Origin: Vitreoscilla massiliensis | GTDB lineage: Bacteria; Pseudomonadota; Gammaproteobacteria; Burkholderiales; Neisseriaceae | Direction of reading: 5' to 3' | NCBI RefSeq assembly: GCF_001457815.1 | Contig: NZ_LN898221.1 | Location: forward strand, 1,321,053-1,385,052 | DNA: 64,000 nt | In this document: positions 33,390 through 41,955 of the stretch, one piece after another | Layout: each line of letters opens with the position of its first letter | How positions within the stretch are numbered: position 1 is the first letter of the stretch | Position numbers and translations under genes: made by a program | The notes under the pieces: model-generated | What the model was told of the DNA's origin: nothing | The model's input: the letters and a program-made list of their open reading frames with translations, nothing else | Database searches by the model: none

Positions 33390-34118
33390 ATGTCTGAGCA
33401 CAGTACGCACGTCAATGTCGACCCCAGTGAAATCGATAAATTCAGCCAATTGGCGCACAAATGGTGGGATGAAGAAAGCGAATTCAAACCACTGCACAAA
33501 ATCAACCCTTTGCGTTTGCAATACATTGATGGTTATGCCCAATTGAATGGCAAACAAGTGGTCGATGTCGGTTGCGGTGGCGGCATTTTGACCGAAGCCT
33601 TGACCAAAAGTGGCGCTACTACTTTAGGTGTAGATTTGGCGGAAAAATCGCTGAAAATCGCGCAGTTGCACGCTCTGGAAACCGAATTACAAAACGTGTC
33701 TTACCGCTGTGTCAGCGTCGAAGACTTGGCGGCAGAACAAGCCGGACAATACGATGTGGTCACCTGCATGGAAATGATGGAACACGTGCCCGACCCTGCC
33801 AGCGTCATCCGCTCGTGTGCGCAATTGGCCAAAGACGATGGCTGGGTGTTTTTCTCTACCATCAATCGCAACCCGAAAGCCTATGCCCAAACCATCTTGG
33901 CAGCCGAATACATCATGGGCTTGTTACCACGCGGCACCCACGATTACAAAAAATTTGTCACCCCTGCCGAAATGGCGCGCATGTGTCGCCAAGCTGGGCT
34001 GGAAATCGTCAATTTCACCGGTTTTACCTACAACCCACTGAGCAATGTCTACAGTTTGTGCGACAGCATAGACGTCAATTACATGGCAGCATGTCGCAAA
34101 ACAGCATTGGTTTTATAA
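33390..34118 (+). CDS. ubiG: Ubiquinone biosynthesis O-methyltransferase UbiG
   Basis: Carries out both O-methylations in ubiquinone synthesis. The 242-residue product has the UbiG N terminus (NVDPSEIDKFSQLAHKWWDEE), RLQYID, the SAM motif VVDVGCGGGILTEAL (about 59-73), VDLAEKSLKIA, VTCMEMMEHVPDP, FFSTINRN and LPRGTHDYKKFVTPAEM, and ends NYMAACRK. Length is as usual. AAGGATAACC precedes the ATG. Single-gene unit ending at the hairpin at 34137-34173. Confidence 0.95.
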   Translation: MSEHSTHVNVDPSEIDKFSQLAHKWWDEESEFKPLHKINPLRLQYIDGYAQLNGKQVVDVGCGGGILTEALTKSGATTLGVDLAEKSLKIAQLHALETELQNVSYRCVSVEDLAAEQAGQYDVVTCMEMMEHVPDPASVIRSCAQLAKDDGWVFFSTINRNPKAYAQTILAAEYIMGLLPRGTHDYKKFVTPAEMARMCRQAGLEIVNFTGFTYNPLSNVYSLCDSIDVNYMAACRKTALVL

Positions 34119-34136
34119 AACACCTACCGTTAGGAT

Positions 34137-34173
34137 AAAAAAGCGGCCTGTAAACGATTACAGGCCGCTTTTT
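34137..34173. terminator. Inverted uptake-sequence terminator for ubiG
   Basis: Arms AAAAAGCGGCCTGTAA (34138-34153) and the complement (34158-34173) form a 16-bp stem flanked by A and T tracts, 19 bases after ubiG. Confidence 0.85.
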
Positions 34174-34308
34174 CATTATTCTAAATCAATACACGCATGC
34201 TTATTGCTTCAAAAATCTGCACTATTGGTATATCTTACACTAAAGACACTTAACTCTATTTATCAAATAAGTAATACCTGCTAGCAAGTGGTGCTGAAGG
34301 AGACTGAC

Positions 34309-34617
34309 ATGATTTTAATCGCAGCCATGTTGTTGTGTGCATGGATACAAACCCACAATGACAACACTTCGGCTTGGGTGTATGCCGCAGTTCTGGCCTT
34401 GGGCAATGCCGCCTTCGCCATCTTCACCGGTGGGGATTTGGTCGCCAATGCCATTTTTGCTGGCATCTTGTTTTTGTATTTGTGGCTGTATTATTTCTTA
34501 TTGGATTATTTCTCAGAAAGTGTGATTGGATGGTGGGCCATCTTATTGCTGGGCGCTGCCGGCATGTACTTGGCACCACTGGCGTTGATGTCGCTCATCA
34601 GCAAATTCGTGCAATAA
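34309..34617 (+). CDS. Small three-to-four-helix membrane protein of unknown function
   Basis: The 102-residue product is almost entirely hydrophobic: an N-terminal helix, AWVYAAVLALGNAAFAIFTGG, AIFAGILFLYLWLYYFLLDYF and IGWWAILLLGAAGMYLAPLALM. I do not recognise a named family. The ATG at 34309 has GAAGGAGAC seven bases upstream, a strong site; an ATG at 34288 lacks one. It stands alone between two terminators. Confidence 0.75.
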   Translation: MILIAAMLLCAWIQTHNDNTSAWVYAAVLALGNAAFAIFTGGDLVANAIFAGILFLYLWLYYFLLDYFSESVIGWWAILLLGAAGMYLAPLALMSLISKFVQ

Positions 34618-34632
34618 TGCTTGCTTAAAATA

Positions 34633-34661
34633 AAAACAGCCTGCATAAACAGGCTGTTTTT
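34633..34661 (+). terminator. Rho-independent terminator
   Basis: AAAACAGCCTG and CAGGCTGTTTTT flank a short loop, followed by a T-tract, 15 bases after the small membrane protein gene. It is symmetric enough to work for the convergent pncC gene too. Confidence 0.85.
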
Positions 34662-34710
34662 ATTTTGTCTGACTCAGACAAACCAAGTCGTGCGTAAAAC
34701 AAACGCTGAA

Positions 34711-35184
34711 TTAATCCAATTTCGATGCCAACAATTGAATGGCATATTGCACCGCTTGTGCTCTGATTTGGTCACGCTCACCATTAAACAATTTGGATTC
34801 TGCCCAAATGCGTTTCTTACTGGCCAAACCAAACCACACCAAACCCACGGGTTTGTCTTCGCTACCGCCGCTTGGTCCAGCGATGCCGCTGATGCTTAAG
34901 GCGTAATCGGCCTTGCTGGAAATCAACGCACCCAGCGCCATTTCACGCACCACTTCTTCACTGACAGCACCGTAATGCGCCAAAGTGGTGGGATTCACAT
35001 TCAGCAATTGTTGTTTGGCCTCATTGCTGTAAGTGACAAACCCCATGTCAAACCAAGCCGAGCTGCCTGGTAAACGGGTCAGATTGGCCGCCAACAAGCC
35101 ACCGGTGCACGACTCGGCACAGGTGACTTTGAGGTTTTGACTGGCCAAATTAGTGGCCAAGTTCTGCAGTTGTTGTTGAAACAT
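34711..35184 (-). CDS. pncC: Nicotinamide-nucleotide amidase (CinA C-terminal domain)
   Basis: Deamidates NMN to nicotinate mononucleotide for NAD recycling. The 157-residue product is a stand-alone CinA C-terminal domain with VTCAESCTGGLLAANLT (catalytic Ser in the ESCTGG motif), GSSAWFDMGFVTYSN, YGAVSEEVVREMA and SISGIAGPSGGSEDKPVGLVW. GGGAG precedes the ATG. Its first 35 bases lie inside the end of pgi, so it is probably co-translated with it. Confidence 0.93.
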   Translation of the reverse strand: MFQQQLQNLATNLASQNLKVTCAESCTGGLLAANLTRLPGSSAWFDMGFVTYSNEAKQQLLNVNPTTLAHYGAVSEEVVREMALGALISSKADYALSISGIAGPSGGSEDKPVGLVWFGLASKKRIWAESKLFNGERDQIRAQAVQYAIQLLASKLD

Positions 35185-36814
35185 GATGCTCCCGAAAATA
35201 TGAGATTAAGGCCAAGGTCGACGCATCGTGCTGCGCGTCTCCCTGTCCTGCTAATTCTGGTTCTATGGTTTTGGCCAACACTTTGCCGTATTCCACACCC
35301 CATTGGTCAAATGAATTGATGTCCCAAATCACCCCTTGCACAAACACCTTGTGTTCGTACATGGCTATGAGCATGCCCAAGCTGTGCGGCGTGATGGCAT
35401 CGACCAAGACAGACGTGGTCGGCTGATTGCCGGCAAACACTTTTTGCGCCGCCAATTGCGTGTCTTTGCCGGCCTGTAACAATTCTGTTTCCGCCTCCAA
35501 CAAGGTTTTGCCGCGCATCAAGGCTTCGGTTTGGGCAAACGCATTCGCCACCAATACCTGATGTTGCTTGCCCAATGGGTAATGGCTGTTCATCGGCACG
35601 ATAAAATCGCTGGGAATCAAACGCGAACCTTGGTGCAGCATTTGAAAATAAGCGTGTTGGCAATTCACCCCTTGGCTGCCCCAAATAATCGGGCCAGTCG
35701 CACATTCCACTGGCAAGTCTTGCTGGGTCACATTCTTGCCATTGCTTTCCATATCAAGCTGTTGCAAGTATTCGGTGAGTGCGCGCATGCCGTAATCATA
35801 TGGTATCACCGCATGACTGTGGGCATCAAAGAAATTGTTATACCACACCCCGATCAAGGCCAATAACACCGGTACATTGTGCCGCCACGGTTGCTGCAAA
35901 AAATGCTCATCCATGGCACGAGCGCCCGCCAAAAACTGCATAAAGCCAGCGCGCCCTATCGCACACATCACCGGCAAACCGATGGTAGACCACACCGAAT
36001 AACGGCCACCGACCCAGTCAAACATCTTAAACACATGGCGATTGTCGATGCCAAACGCAGATGTGGCCTGTAAATTGGTGGAAATGGCGACAAAATGCGG
36101 CGCGATGGCGTCTAAATCCCAACCGGTTTGCGCCAATAACCACTGCTTGGCCGCTTCGGCATTGAGCAAGGTTTCTGGCGTGGTAAACGATTTACTGGCG
36201 ATGATGAACAAAGTGGTTTCGGCACGCAAATCCTGCAAGGTTTGCGCCAGATGCGCACCATCAACGTTAGACACAAAGCGCACTTGCACGCCAGCATCGG
36301 CATAGCTTTGCAAGGCTTCCACCACCATTTTCGGCCCCAAATCCGAACCACCAATGCCAATGTTCACCACATGGCGGATGCGTTCACCACTGTGACCGAC
36401 ATGCTCGCCACTGCGCACACGTTCGGCAAAGGCCAAAGCCTCATCCAAAGCGGCATAGGCTTGCGCCACCACATTGACACCATCCACTTCGATGACTGCC
36501 TCGCGTGGCTGTCGCAGCGCCGTGTGCAATACCGCACGGTGTTCGCTGAGGTTGATTTTGTCGCCCGCAAACATGCGCTCGCGCCACTGTGCCAAATCGG
36601 CTGCATCGGCCAACTCGGTCAACAATTGCAAGGTCTCATCGGTGATGCGGTTTTTACTGAAATCGACCAACATGCCATCCAAACGCTCATGCATGCGCGC
36701 AAAACGCCCATGGTCTTGTTCAAACCAATGGCGCATGTGCGCGTCGGCAATGTGCTCATGGTGCACCAATAAATGCGCCCATGCGGGGGTTTGGGTGATG
36801 TCGAATCCCGGCAT
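35150..36814 (-). CDS. pgi: Glucose-6-phosphate isomerase
   Basis: Interconverts glucose-6-phosphate and fructose-6-phosphate. The 554-residue product has NIGIGGSDLGPKMV, SKSFTTPETLLNA, GGRYSVWSTIGLPVM (signature 1 region with the catalytic Arg/Glu neighbourhood), WGSQGVNCQHAYFQMLHQG, and the C-terminal FDQWGVEYGKVLAKTIEPEL (signature 2 with the catalytic Lys). Length is normal. It follows orn with one base between and overlaps pncC by 35 bases, giving an orn-pgi-pncC unit. Confidence 0.96.
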   Translation of the reverse strand: MPGFDITQTPAWAHLLVHHEHIADAHMRHWFEQDHGRFARMHERLDGMLVDFSKNRITDETLQLLTELADAADLAQWRERMFAGDKINLSEHRAVLHTALRQPREAVIEVDGVNVVAQAYAALDEALAFAERVRSGEHVGHSGERIRHVVNIGIGGSDLGPKMVVEALQSYADAGVQVRFVSNVDGAHLAQTLQDLRAETTLFIIASKSFTTPETLLNAEAAKQWLLAQTGWDLDAIAPHFVAISTNLQATSAFGIDNRHVFKMFDWVGGRYSVWSTIGLPVMCAIGRAGFMQFLAGARAMDEHFLQQPWRHNVPVLLALIGVWYNNFFDAHSHAVIPYDYGMRALTEYLQQLDMESNGKNVTQQDLPVECATGPIIWGSQGVNCQHAYFQMLHQGSRLIPSDFIVPMNSHYPLGKQHQVLVANAFAQTEALMRGKTLLEAETELLQAGKDTQLAAQKVFAGNQPTTSVLVDAITPHSLGMLIAMYEHKVFVQGVIWDINSFDQWGVEYGKVLAKTIEPELAGQGDAQHDASTLALISYFREHHVSTTTAELGH

Positions 36815-36815
36815 G

Positions 36816-37364
36816 CTAGTCCTTTAAGCGCAAAAAATGGTCGCGGTAATGGCGCATTTCTTCAATGCTTTCTTCAATGTCGGCCAAAGCTTGGTGCGCG
36901 CCTTTTTTGACCACGCCTTTGGCCACTTCTGGGTGCCAGCGTTTGGCCAATTCTTTTAAGGTCGACACATCCAAATTGCGGTAATGGAAATAGGCTTCCA
37001 ATTTTGGCATGTATTTCTGCATAAAGCGGCGGTCTTGGTGTACCGAGTTGCCACACATCGGTGAGGCTTTTTCAGGCACGTATTCGGCCATAAACGCCAG
37101 CAATTGCGCCTCAACATCGGCCTCGCTCAATGTCGATGCTTTCACACGCTCGACCAAACCGGTGCGCGTGTGCGTGGCAGTATTCCATTCGTCCATCGCG
37201 GCCAATAAGGCATCGCTTTGGTGTACCACCAATACTGGTGATTGCGCCAAGATGTTCAAATTGGTGTCGGTGACGATCATCGCGGCCTCGATAATCCGTT
37301 CTTTATCGGCATCCAAACCGGTCATTTCCAAATCCAACCACACCAAATTACTTGCGTCCATCAT
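36816..37364 (-). CDS. orn: Oligoribonuclease
   Basis: 3'-5' exonuclease that finishes RNA decay by degrading di- to pentaribonucleotides, including pGpG. The 182-residue DEDDh enzyme shows LVWLDLEMTGLD (Exo I, D-x-E), GNSVHQDRRFMQKYMP (Exo II with Asp) and GAHQALADIEESIEEM (Exo III, HxAxxD). Normal length. It starts with two adjacent ATGs. First gene of the unit with pgi and pncC. Confidence 0.96.
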   Translation of the reverse strand: MMDASNLVWLDLEMTGLDADKERIIEAAMIVTDTNLNILAQSPVLVVHQSDALLAAMDEWNTATHTRTGLVERVKASTLSEADVEAQLLAFMAEYVPEKASPMCGNSVHQDRRFMQKYMPKLEAYFHYRNLDVSTLKELAKRWHPEVAKGVVKKGAHQALADIEESIEEMRHYRDHFLRLKD

Positions 37365-37482
37365 GTTTTTTCCTTATTTAAGTGGGCTATTTTGCCGCAG
37401 CCACACCGTCATATCAAGCAATGCGCATGCGCGTAAGTAATCATGCGATAATGCGCTCACTCTTATTTTTGTGTGGCCACCC

Positions 37483-38733
37483 ATGCTTACAGGCTATTTT
37501 TTACTGTTTTTTGTCGTCAGTGTCTTGATTCAATTGTATTTGTCGATACGCCAAAGTTTGGCGGTGCGCAGCCACCGCAGCTTCGTACCTGAAGCTTTTG
37601 TGTCACAAGTGAGTTTGGCTGAGCACCAAAAAGCCGCCGACTACACTTTAGCCAAACAACGTTTACACCGTTATGAAATCCTGTTTCAGGCCGCTGTCTT
37701 GTTGCTGTGGACTTTGGCAGGCGGCCTGAACGTCATCGCCGCCATTGCGATCAAATGGCTGCCAAACACACCGGTGTTGCAAGGTGTGGTGTTAATCGGC
37801 TTGTTCACCCTCATCAGCGGCTGTTTGAGTTTGCCGTTCTCGCTCTACCGCACCTTCAAACTCGAAAGCCGCTTTGGCTTTAACCGCAGCACACTTGCCA
37901 CGTTCATCGCCGACCAAGCCAAAGGCGTGTTTTTGGCCGCCATCATCGGCGCACCTTTGCTGTATCTGATTGTGTATTTGATGGGCGCAATGGGCAACAC
38001 ATGGTGGTTATATGTGTGGTTGGTGTGGGCAGGGTTTTCGCTGCTATTGATGTGGGCGTTTCCCAAATGGATTGCGCCTTTGTTCAATAAGTTTGAACCC
38101 ATGCCCGAAGGCGGCCTGAAAACCCGCATCGAAGCCTTGCTCAGCCGCACTGGCTTTCACAGCAATGGCTTGTTTGTGATGGACGGCTCCAAACGCTCCG
38201 GCCATGGCAATGCCTATTTCACCGGTTTGGGACAGCAAAAACGCATTGTGTTTTTTGATACCTTATTGAAAGACTTGAACGACGGACAGGTCGAAGCTGT
38301 GCTGGCGCATGAATTGGGCCATTTCAAACACGGCCATGTGTTCAAACAAATCGCCATCAGTTTGGGACTGGGCTTATTGGTGTTGTATGTGTTGGGCGCT
38401 TTGCTGCAAATGCCTGATTTTGCTTTTTTCCAACAATTGGGCGTGCACTACCCCAGCCATGCCATGGCTTTATTGCTGTTTTTATTGGTGTTACCGGTGT
38501 TCACCTTCCCGTTTTCGCCTTTGTCCAGCATCATGTCGCGCAAAAATGAATACGAGGCCGACCGCTTTGCCGCGCGCAACAGCGATGCCCACGATTTAAT
38601 CACCGCTTTGACCAAACTCTACCGCAGCAATGCCAGTACCCTCACCCCAGATGCTTGGTACTCACGCTTTTACGACTCACACCCCAATGCCAGCGAACGC
38701 ATCGCGGCCTTGAACCAAGCAGGAAAACGCTGA
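37483..38733 (+). CDS. M48-family (Ste24-like) membrane zinc metalloprotease
   Basis: A 416-residue integral-membrane protease with about seven helices and the catalytic zinc site AVLAHELGHFKHGHVF (HExxH) plus the downstream ligand Glu in SRKNEYEADRFAA. The N-terminal half follows the CAAX-protease/Ste24 arrangement (ESRFGFNRSTLATFIADQ). Bacterial members are linked to membrane protein quality control. The ATG at 37483 is chosen; a GTG at 37471 in the same frame is possible and neither has a clear ribosome site. Its stop overlaps the rsgA start by one base (TGATG), so the two are coupled. Confidence 0.9.
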   Translation: MLTGYFLLFFVVSVLIQLYLSIRQSLAVRSHRSFVPEAFVSQVSLAEHQKAADYTLAKQRLHRYEILFQAAVLLLWTLAGGLNVIAAIAIKWLPNTPVLQGVVLIGLFTLISGCLSLPFSLYRTFKLESRFGFNRSTLATFIADQAKGVFLAAIIGAPLLYLIVYLMGAMGNTWWLYVWLVWAGFSLLLMWAFPKWIAPLFNKFEPMPEGGLKTRIEALLSRTGFHSNGLFVMDGSKRSGHGNAYFTGLGQQKRIVFFDTLLKDLNDGQVEAVLAHELGHFKHGHVFKQIAISLGLGLLVLYVLGALLQMPDFAFFQQLGVHYPSHAMALLLFLLVLPVFTFPFSPLSSIMSRKNEYEADRFAARNSDAHDLITALTKLYRSNASTLTPDAWYSRFYDSHPNASERIAALNQAGKR

Positions 38734-39596
38734 TGCAAACAGCACAAATCATCACCAGTTACGGTCGCCACTACATCGTGCGCGACGAACAAGGACAAAC
38801 CTTTCAAGCCACCACCCGCAGCAAGCGCGTGGACTATGCTTGTGGCGACCGCGTCCACATCAAATCCATCAATGCTGAGCAAGTGGTCATCGAAGACTTT
38901 CTTGAGCGCAGCAGCTTGCTTTATCGCCAAGACGCGTTCAAAAGCAAACTCATCGCCGCCAATGTCACGCAATTGCTGATCGTGGTGGCCGCCGAACCGT
39001 CACCGAATGAAACCTTGGTACAACGCGCCTTGCTCGCCGCCGAAGCGGCGCACATCCAAGCCCACATCGTGCTCAACAAAGCCGATTTGGACGGCACGGC
39101 CAAATGGCGGCCTGTATTCCAATTCTATGCCGACTTGGGCTATGGCTTTAGCAGCCTCAGTGCCTTAGAAGGCGCGGAGGCATTGCATCCGATTTTACAA
39201 GGCCACAGCAATATCTTCTTAGGCCAATCCGGCATGGGCAAATCCACGTTGACCAATGCCATCTTGGGCGAAAACATCGCCCGCACCGGCGACATCTCGA
39301 CTGCCTTGGATTCGGGCAAACACACCACCACCCATGCCCAACTGTATCAACTCGATGCCGACACCCAACTCATAGACTCACCCGGCTTACAAGCGTTTGG
39401 CTTGCACCATTTGGAGCGCGCCGATTTGCTGCATTACTTCCCCGATTTGCACCATTTAATCGGTCAATGCCGCTTTCACAATTGTACTCACCGCAATGAA
39501 CCCAATTGCGCCGTCAAAAACGCCGCCGAAACCGGTGATATCGCGCCGCACCGTTTGCAATTCTTGCAAACCATTACCGACGAATTATCACGTTAA
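38733..39596 (+). CDS. rsgA: Ribosome small-subunit biogenesis GTPase RsgA
   Basis: Circularly permuted GTPase that checks and releases factors from late 30S particles. The 287-residue product has an N-terminal OB domain (YIVRDEQGQTFQATTR...), then permuted motifs: G4 LNKADL (about 108-113), G1 LGQSGMGKST (about 166-175), G3 IDSPGLQAFGL, and the C-terminal zinc knuckle CRFHNCTHRNEPNC. AGGAAAACGCTG precedes the ATG at 38733; an upstream ATG at 38655 would lie inside the protease gene. Confidence 0.96.
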   Translation: MQTAQIITSYGRHYIVRDEQGQTFQATTRSKRVDYACGDRVHIKSINAEQVVIEDFLERSSLLYRQDAFKSKLIAANVTQLLIVVAAEPSPNETLVQRALLAAEAAHIQAHIVLNKADLDGTAKWRPVFQFYADLGYGFSSLSALEGAEALHPILQGHSNIFLGQSGMGKSTLTNAILGENIARTGDISTALDSGKHTTTHAQLYQLDADTQLIDSPGLQAFGLHHLERADLLHYFPDLHHLIGQCRFHNCTHRNEPNCAVKNAAETGDIAPHRLQFLQTITDELSR

Positions 39597-39614
39597 GCTG
39601 CTAACCATCATGAT

Positions 39615-39649
39615 AAAAGCGGCCTGTAAAACAATTACAGGCCGCTTTT
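39615..39649. terminator. Inverted uptake-sequence terminator for rsgA
   Basis: Arms AAAAGCGGCCTGTAA and complement (39615-39629, 39635-39649), 15 bp, 18 bases after rsgA. Confidence 0.85.
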
Positions 39650-39767
39650 ACATGTAAGTGCACATCTCATTGTGATACTTAAGCTGTGGTATGGATATAT
39701 GCTCTTAACCACCCATTTAGCCAGCACAATCAGGCTATTTCCCTGTTCAGTGCACACCAGCTGCCCA

Positions 39768-39815
39768 GCAACACTGCCACTGCATCTGTCCTGCCACCTC
39801 ATCAACTCCCACATA
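39768..39815. repeat. Dispersed intergenic repeat, copy 2
   Basis: Shares AGCTGCCCA, CTGCCAC, TGTCCTGCC and CTCATCAAC in order with 28826-28885. See that entry. Confidence 0.5.
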
Positions 39816-39817
39816 CA

Positions 39818-39850
39818 CTAGAGCGCTTGCACCCCATGCAAGCGCTCTAG
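39818..39850. repeat. Perfect 14-bp inverted repeat
   Basis: CTAGAGCGCTTGCA (39818-39831), loop CCCCA, and TGCAAGCGCTCTAG (39837-39850). It is exactly complementary and has no T-tract on either side, so it is not an ordinary terminator. It lies directly after the dispersed repeat copy. Confidence 0.8.
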
Positions 39851-39960
39851 TAGTTCCGTTTAAAACACAGTATTGACCATACCAGCGCTGATATAGCCCA
39901 TGTATTACCCACACACTCATCCCAAGCATTCATATGCCATACCCATTAACACCCATACAA

Positions 39961-39990
39961 AAGCGGCCTGTAAACATTTACAGGCCGCTT
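39961..39990. terminator. Inverted uptake-sequence terminator for the parvulin gene
   Basis: AAGCGGCCTGTAAA (39961-39974) and complement (39977-39990). On the minus strand it is followed by TTTTGT. It lies 25 bases after the gene ending at 40016. Confidence 0.85.
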
Positions 39991-40015
39991 CACTTGCTTT
40001 TAAGCTACAAAGTAC

Positions 40016-40792
40016 TTATTGAGCTGGCGCCACTGGCGCTTCAGGAATCTCCAAGCCATTGGCTTTGAACAAGGCTTTCAATTGTTCTTCTACTTTGGCG
40101 TTTTTCGCTTCAGCAGCCAATTGGTCTTTGATTTGTTCAAATGCAGGCGCTTCTTTGCTGGCACGTTCGTCAGCCACACGGAACAAGTAGAACTTGCCTT
40201 CCAAGGCTACAGGCTCAGCCGTAATTTGACCTTTCACCAAGCCACGAATCTCGGCAGGGAATGAACCCATTTGTGCAGCAGGCCACCAATTGCCTTCCAA
40301 GTTTTGTTTTTGCTCAGGCAAAGACTTAGCCAAATCAGCAAAATTCGCGCCTTTTAACAACAATTGCTGCGCTTTTACCGCATCTTCTTTGCTGTTGAAT
40401 TCAGCAAATTGCAATTTCAATTCGCGCGTCATTTCGCGGTATTTGGCTTGCAAATCGGCTTCACTGATGACGATGGTGTTTTTCAATTGTTCCACATAGG
40501 CTTCGGCATACACTTGCGATTCCAAGTTTTTCAACATCGCTTGAACTTCAGGTTTTTTGTCCAAACCTTGTTTCAACGCTTCTTGTTTCAAAATTTCTTG
40601 GCGTTGCAAAATTTGTTTCGCTTGCTCTTTGATTTGACCCAATTGTGCCGCTGGAATGGCTTGGCCTTGGTTCATTTGTTCAAACTGTTTGACCATGGCA
40701 TCAACACGGGCATCTTCTACTGCAGGCACAGCAGCAACTGCCACACCCACCATGCATGCCATCACCATGGCAGCAATGCTTGCTTTTTTCAT
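40016..40792 (-). CDS. Periplasmic parvulin-type peptidyl-prolyl isomerase (PpiC-like) 1
   Basis: A 258-residue periplasmic foldase. MKKASIAAMVMACMVGVAVAA is a signal peptide. A SurA/PrsA-like helical N-terminal region (QAKQILQRQEILKQEALKQGL) precedes a parvulin domain (ELKLQFAEFNSKEDAVKAQQLLLKG, ANFADLAKSLPEQ, GGxx-like NWWPAAQMGSFPAEI, GQITAEPVALEGKFYLFRVAD). The parvulin core is divergent: the usual GG-L-G turn reads GNWWPAAQ, so catalytic activity is uncertain. A Pro/Ala-rich tail ends the protein. It lies 15 bases after the second parvulin gene and is its tandem partner. Confidence 0.85.
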   Translation of the reverse strand: MKKASIAAMVMACMVGVAVAAVPAVEDARVDAMVKQFEQMNQGQAIPAAQLGQIKEQAKQILQRQEILKQEALKQGLDKKPEVQAMLKNLESQVYAEAYVEQLKNTIVISEADLQAKYREMTRELKLQFAEFNSKEDAVKAQQLLLKGANFADLAKSLPEQKQNLEGNWWPAAQMGSFPAEIRGLVKGQITAEPVALEGKFYLFRVADERASKEAPAFEQIKDQLAAEAKNAKVEEQLKALFKANGLEIPEAPVAPAQ

Positions 40793-40807
40793 ATCTTACA
40801 ACCTTCT

Positions 40808-41671
40808 TTATTGTTTAATGTCTGCGTTTTGATACAACTGGCCAATGGCGTTGTTGATGCGCTCGTTGTTCAATTGATTCAAGATGGCAGGCTTCATTTT
40901 AGCAAATTCAGGCACATCCACGGCACGCTTGTCATCCACTTTGAATACCGCCCAGACGTTTTGCGCAGAAACTGCTTGCGAATACTGGCCTTTTTTCAAT
41001 TTTGCGACTGCACCATAAACCAAAGGCGCTGACTCTTGCAAATCTTTCAATGGCATATAACGTGGGTTTACACCGCCGGTTTGTTTGGCCGCGCCATCAA
41101 TGCTTTTGGCTTTGGCCACATCTGCAAAGCTTTGGCCTTTTTTCAAATCGGCCGTCACTGCTTTGGCATCAGCTTCATTGGCCACAAAGATTTCTGACAA
41201 TTTCACTTCGTCCGTACCTTTGTAACGGGCTTGGTAATCATTGTAGAATTTTTGCGCATCGGCTTCAGTGGCTGGATTTTGGCTGACCACGTGGTACATA
41301 TAGGTATCACTCAACAAATCGCGCTCGTAAGTGGCAAATTGTTGTTTGAAATTGGCTTGCTTGTCCGCACCTTGTTGTTTGGCAGCGGCGCGGGATTTTT
41401 CCAACGCGTCTTTATACGCAGCCGATTTTTCCAATTGCAGTTTTTTCGCTTCTTGGTTCACCAAAGTTTGCGTCACCATGCGGTTTAACAAACCAGCGCG
41501 CAATTGTTGGCTGTCTTGCACTTGGCCTTTGCTTTGTTCAGTAATCAATTGCACTTGCGTATCGATGGCTGAGCTGTCGATTTTTTCGCCATTCACAGTC
41601 ACCAAAGTTTGAGCGTACGCAGATGTGGCAAAAGCCGCCATCAAGATGGCAGCTGTTAAAGTTGTTTTCAT
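40808..41671 (-). CDS. Periplasmic parvulin-type peptidyl-prolyl isomerase (PpiC-like) 2
   Basis: A 287-residue periplasmic foldase. MKTTLTAAILMAAFATSAYA is a signal peptide. A chaperone-like N-terminal part (LVTVNGEKIDSSAID, LLNRMVTQTLVNQEAKK) leads to the parvulin domain: VKLSEIFVANEADAKAV, GQSFADVAKAKSIDG, GGVNPRYMPL, GQYSQAVSAQNVWAVFKVDD. It keeps more of the family pattern than its neighbour. Its ATG overlaps the bolA stop by ATGA. The order yciI-bolA-ppi is typical of Neisseriaceae. Confidence 0.9.
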   Translation of the reverse strand: MKTTLTAAILMAAFATSAYAQTLVTVNGEKIDSSAIDTQVQLITEQSKGQVQDSQQLRAGLLNRMVTQTLVNQEAKKLQLEKSAAYKDALEKSRAAAKQQGADKQANFKQQFATYERDLLSDTYMYHVVSQNPATEADAQKFYNDYQARYKGTDEVKLSEIFVANEADAKAVTADLKKGQSFADVAKAKSIDGAAKQTGGVNPRYMPLKDLQESAPLVYGAVAKLKKGQYSQAVSAQNVWAVFKVDDKRAVDVPEFAKMKPAILNQLNNERINNAIGQLYQNADIKQ

Positions 41672-41955
41672 GCGAAATCTTTCTGTTGTGATTCAGACCA
41701 TTCTTGTGGGCTTAAAGCCTTGATGCTCAAAGCGTGTATCTGCACGGGAAACAAGTCTTGTACCAAGGCATTGACCATGCGTTGGCGCGCCAAGCGATTC
41801 ACACCATCAAACACAGTGCTGACGATGAACAAGGCATAATGACCGCCGCCTTTGTTGCCAGCATGGCCGATGTGATGGTGGCTCTCGTCTTCGCACACGC
41901 ACACGCTCGGTTGCAGACTTTGCATGCGCGCTTCAATTTCAGCAACCAAACTCAT
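41668..41955 (-). CDS. bolA: BolA-family protein
   Basis: The 95-residue product has the BolA fold pattern: VAEIEARMQSLQP, DESHHHIGHAG, GGHYALFIVSTVFDGVNRLARQRMVNALV, HALSIKALSPQEW. BolA proteins partner with monothiol glutaredoxins to handle Fe-S clusters or act on envelope gene expression. The conserved His near HALSIK (possible cluster ligand) is present. It overlaps yciI upstream and the parvulin gene downstream by ATGA, so all are co-translated. Confidence 0.92.
   Translation of the reverse strand: MSLVAEIEARMQSLQPSVCVCEDESHHHIGHAGNKGGGHYALFIVSTVFDGVNRLARQRMVNALVQDLFPVQIHALSIKALSPQEWSESQQKDFA

Larger units (their letters stand above)
39597..40015. other. Intergenic region with three hairpins
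   Basis: About 420 bases with no gene. It holds two inverted uptake-sequence hairpins (39615-39649, 39961-39990), a perfect 14-bp hairpin not made of uptake sequences (39818-39850), and the second copy of a dispersed intergenic repeat (39768-39815). A 60-codon open frame (39747-39929, minus strand) has no ribosome site. Confidence 0.6.

Noticed and set aside
39747..39929. A 60-codon minus-strand frame in the rsgA-parvulin gap
   Set aside because: It covers the dispersed repeat and the palindrome; no ribosome site and no protein-like composition.
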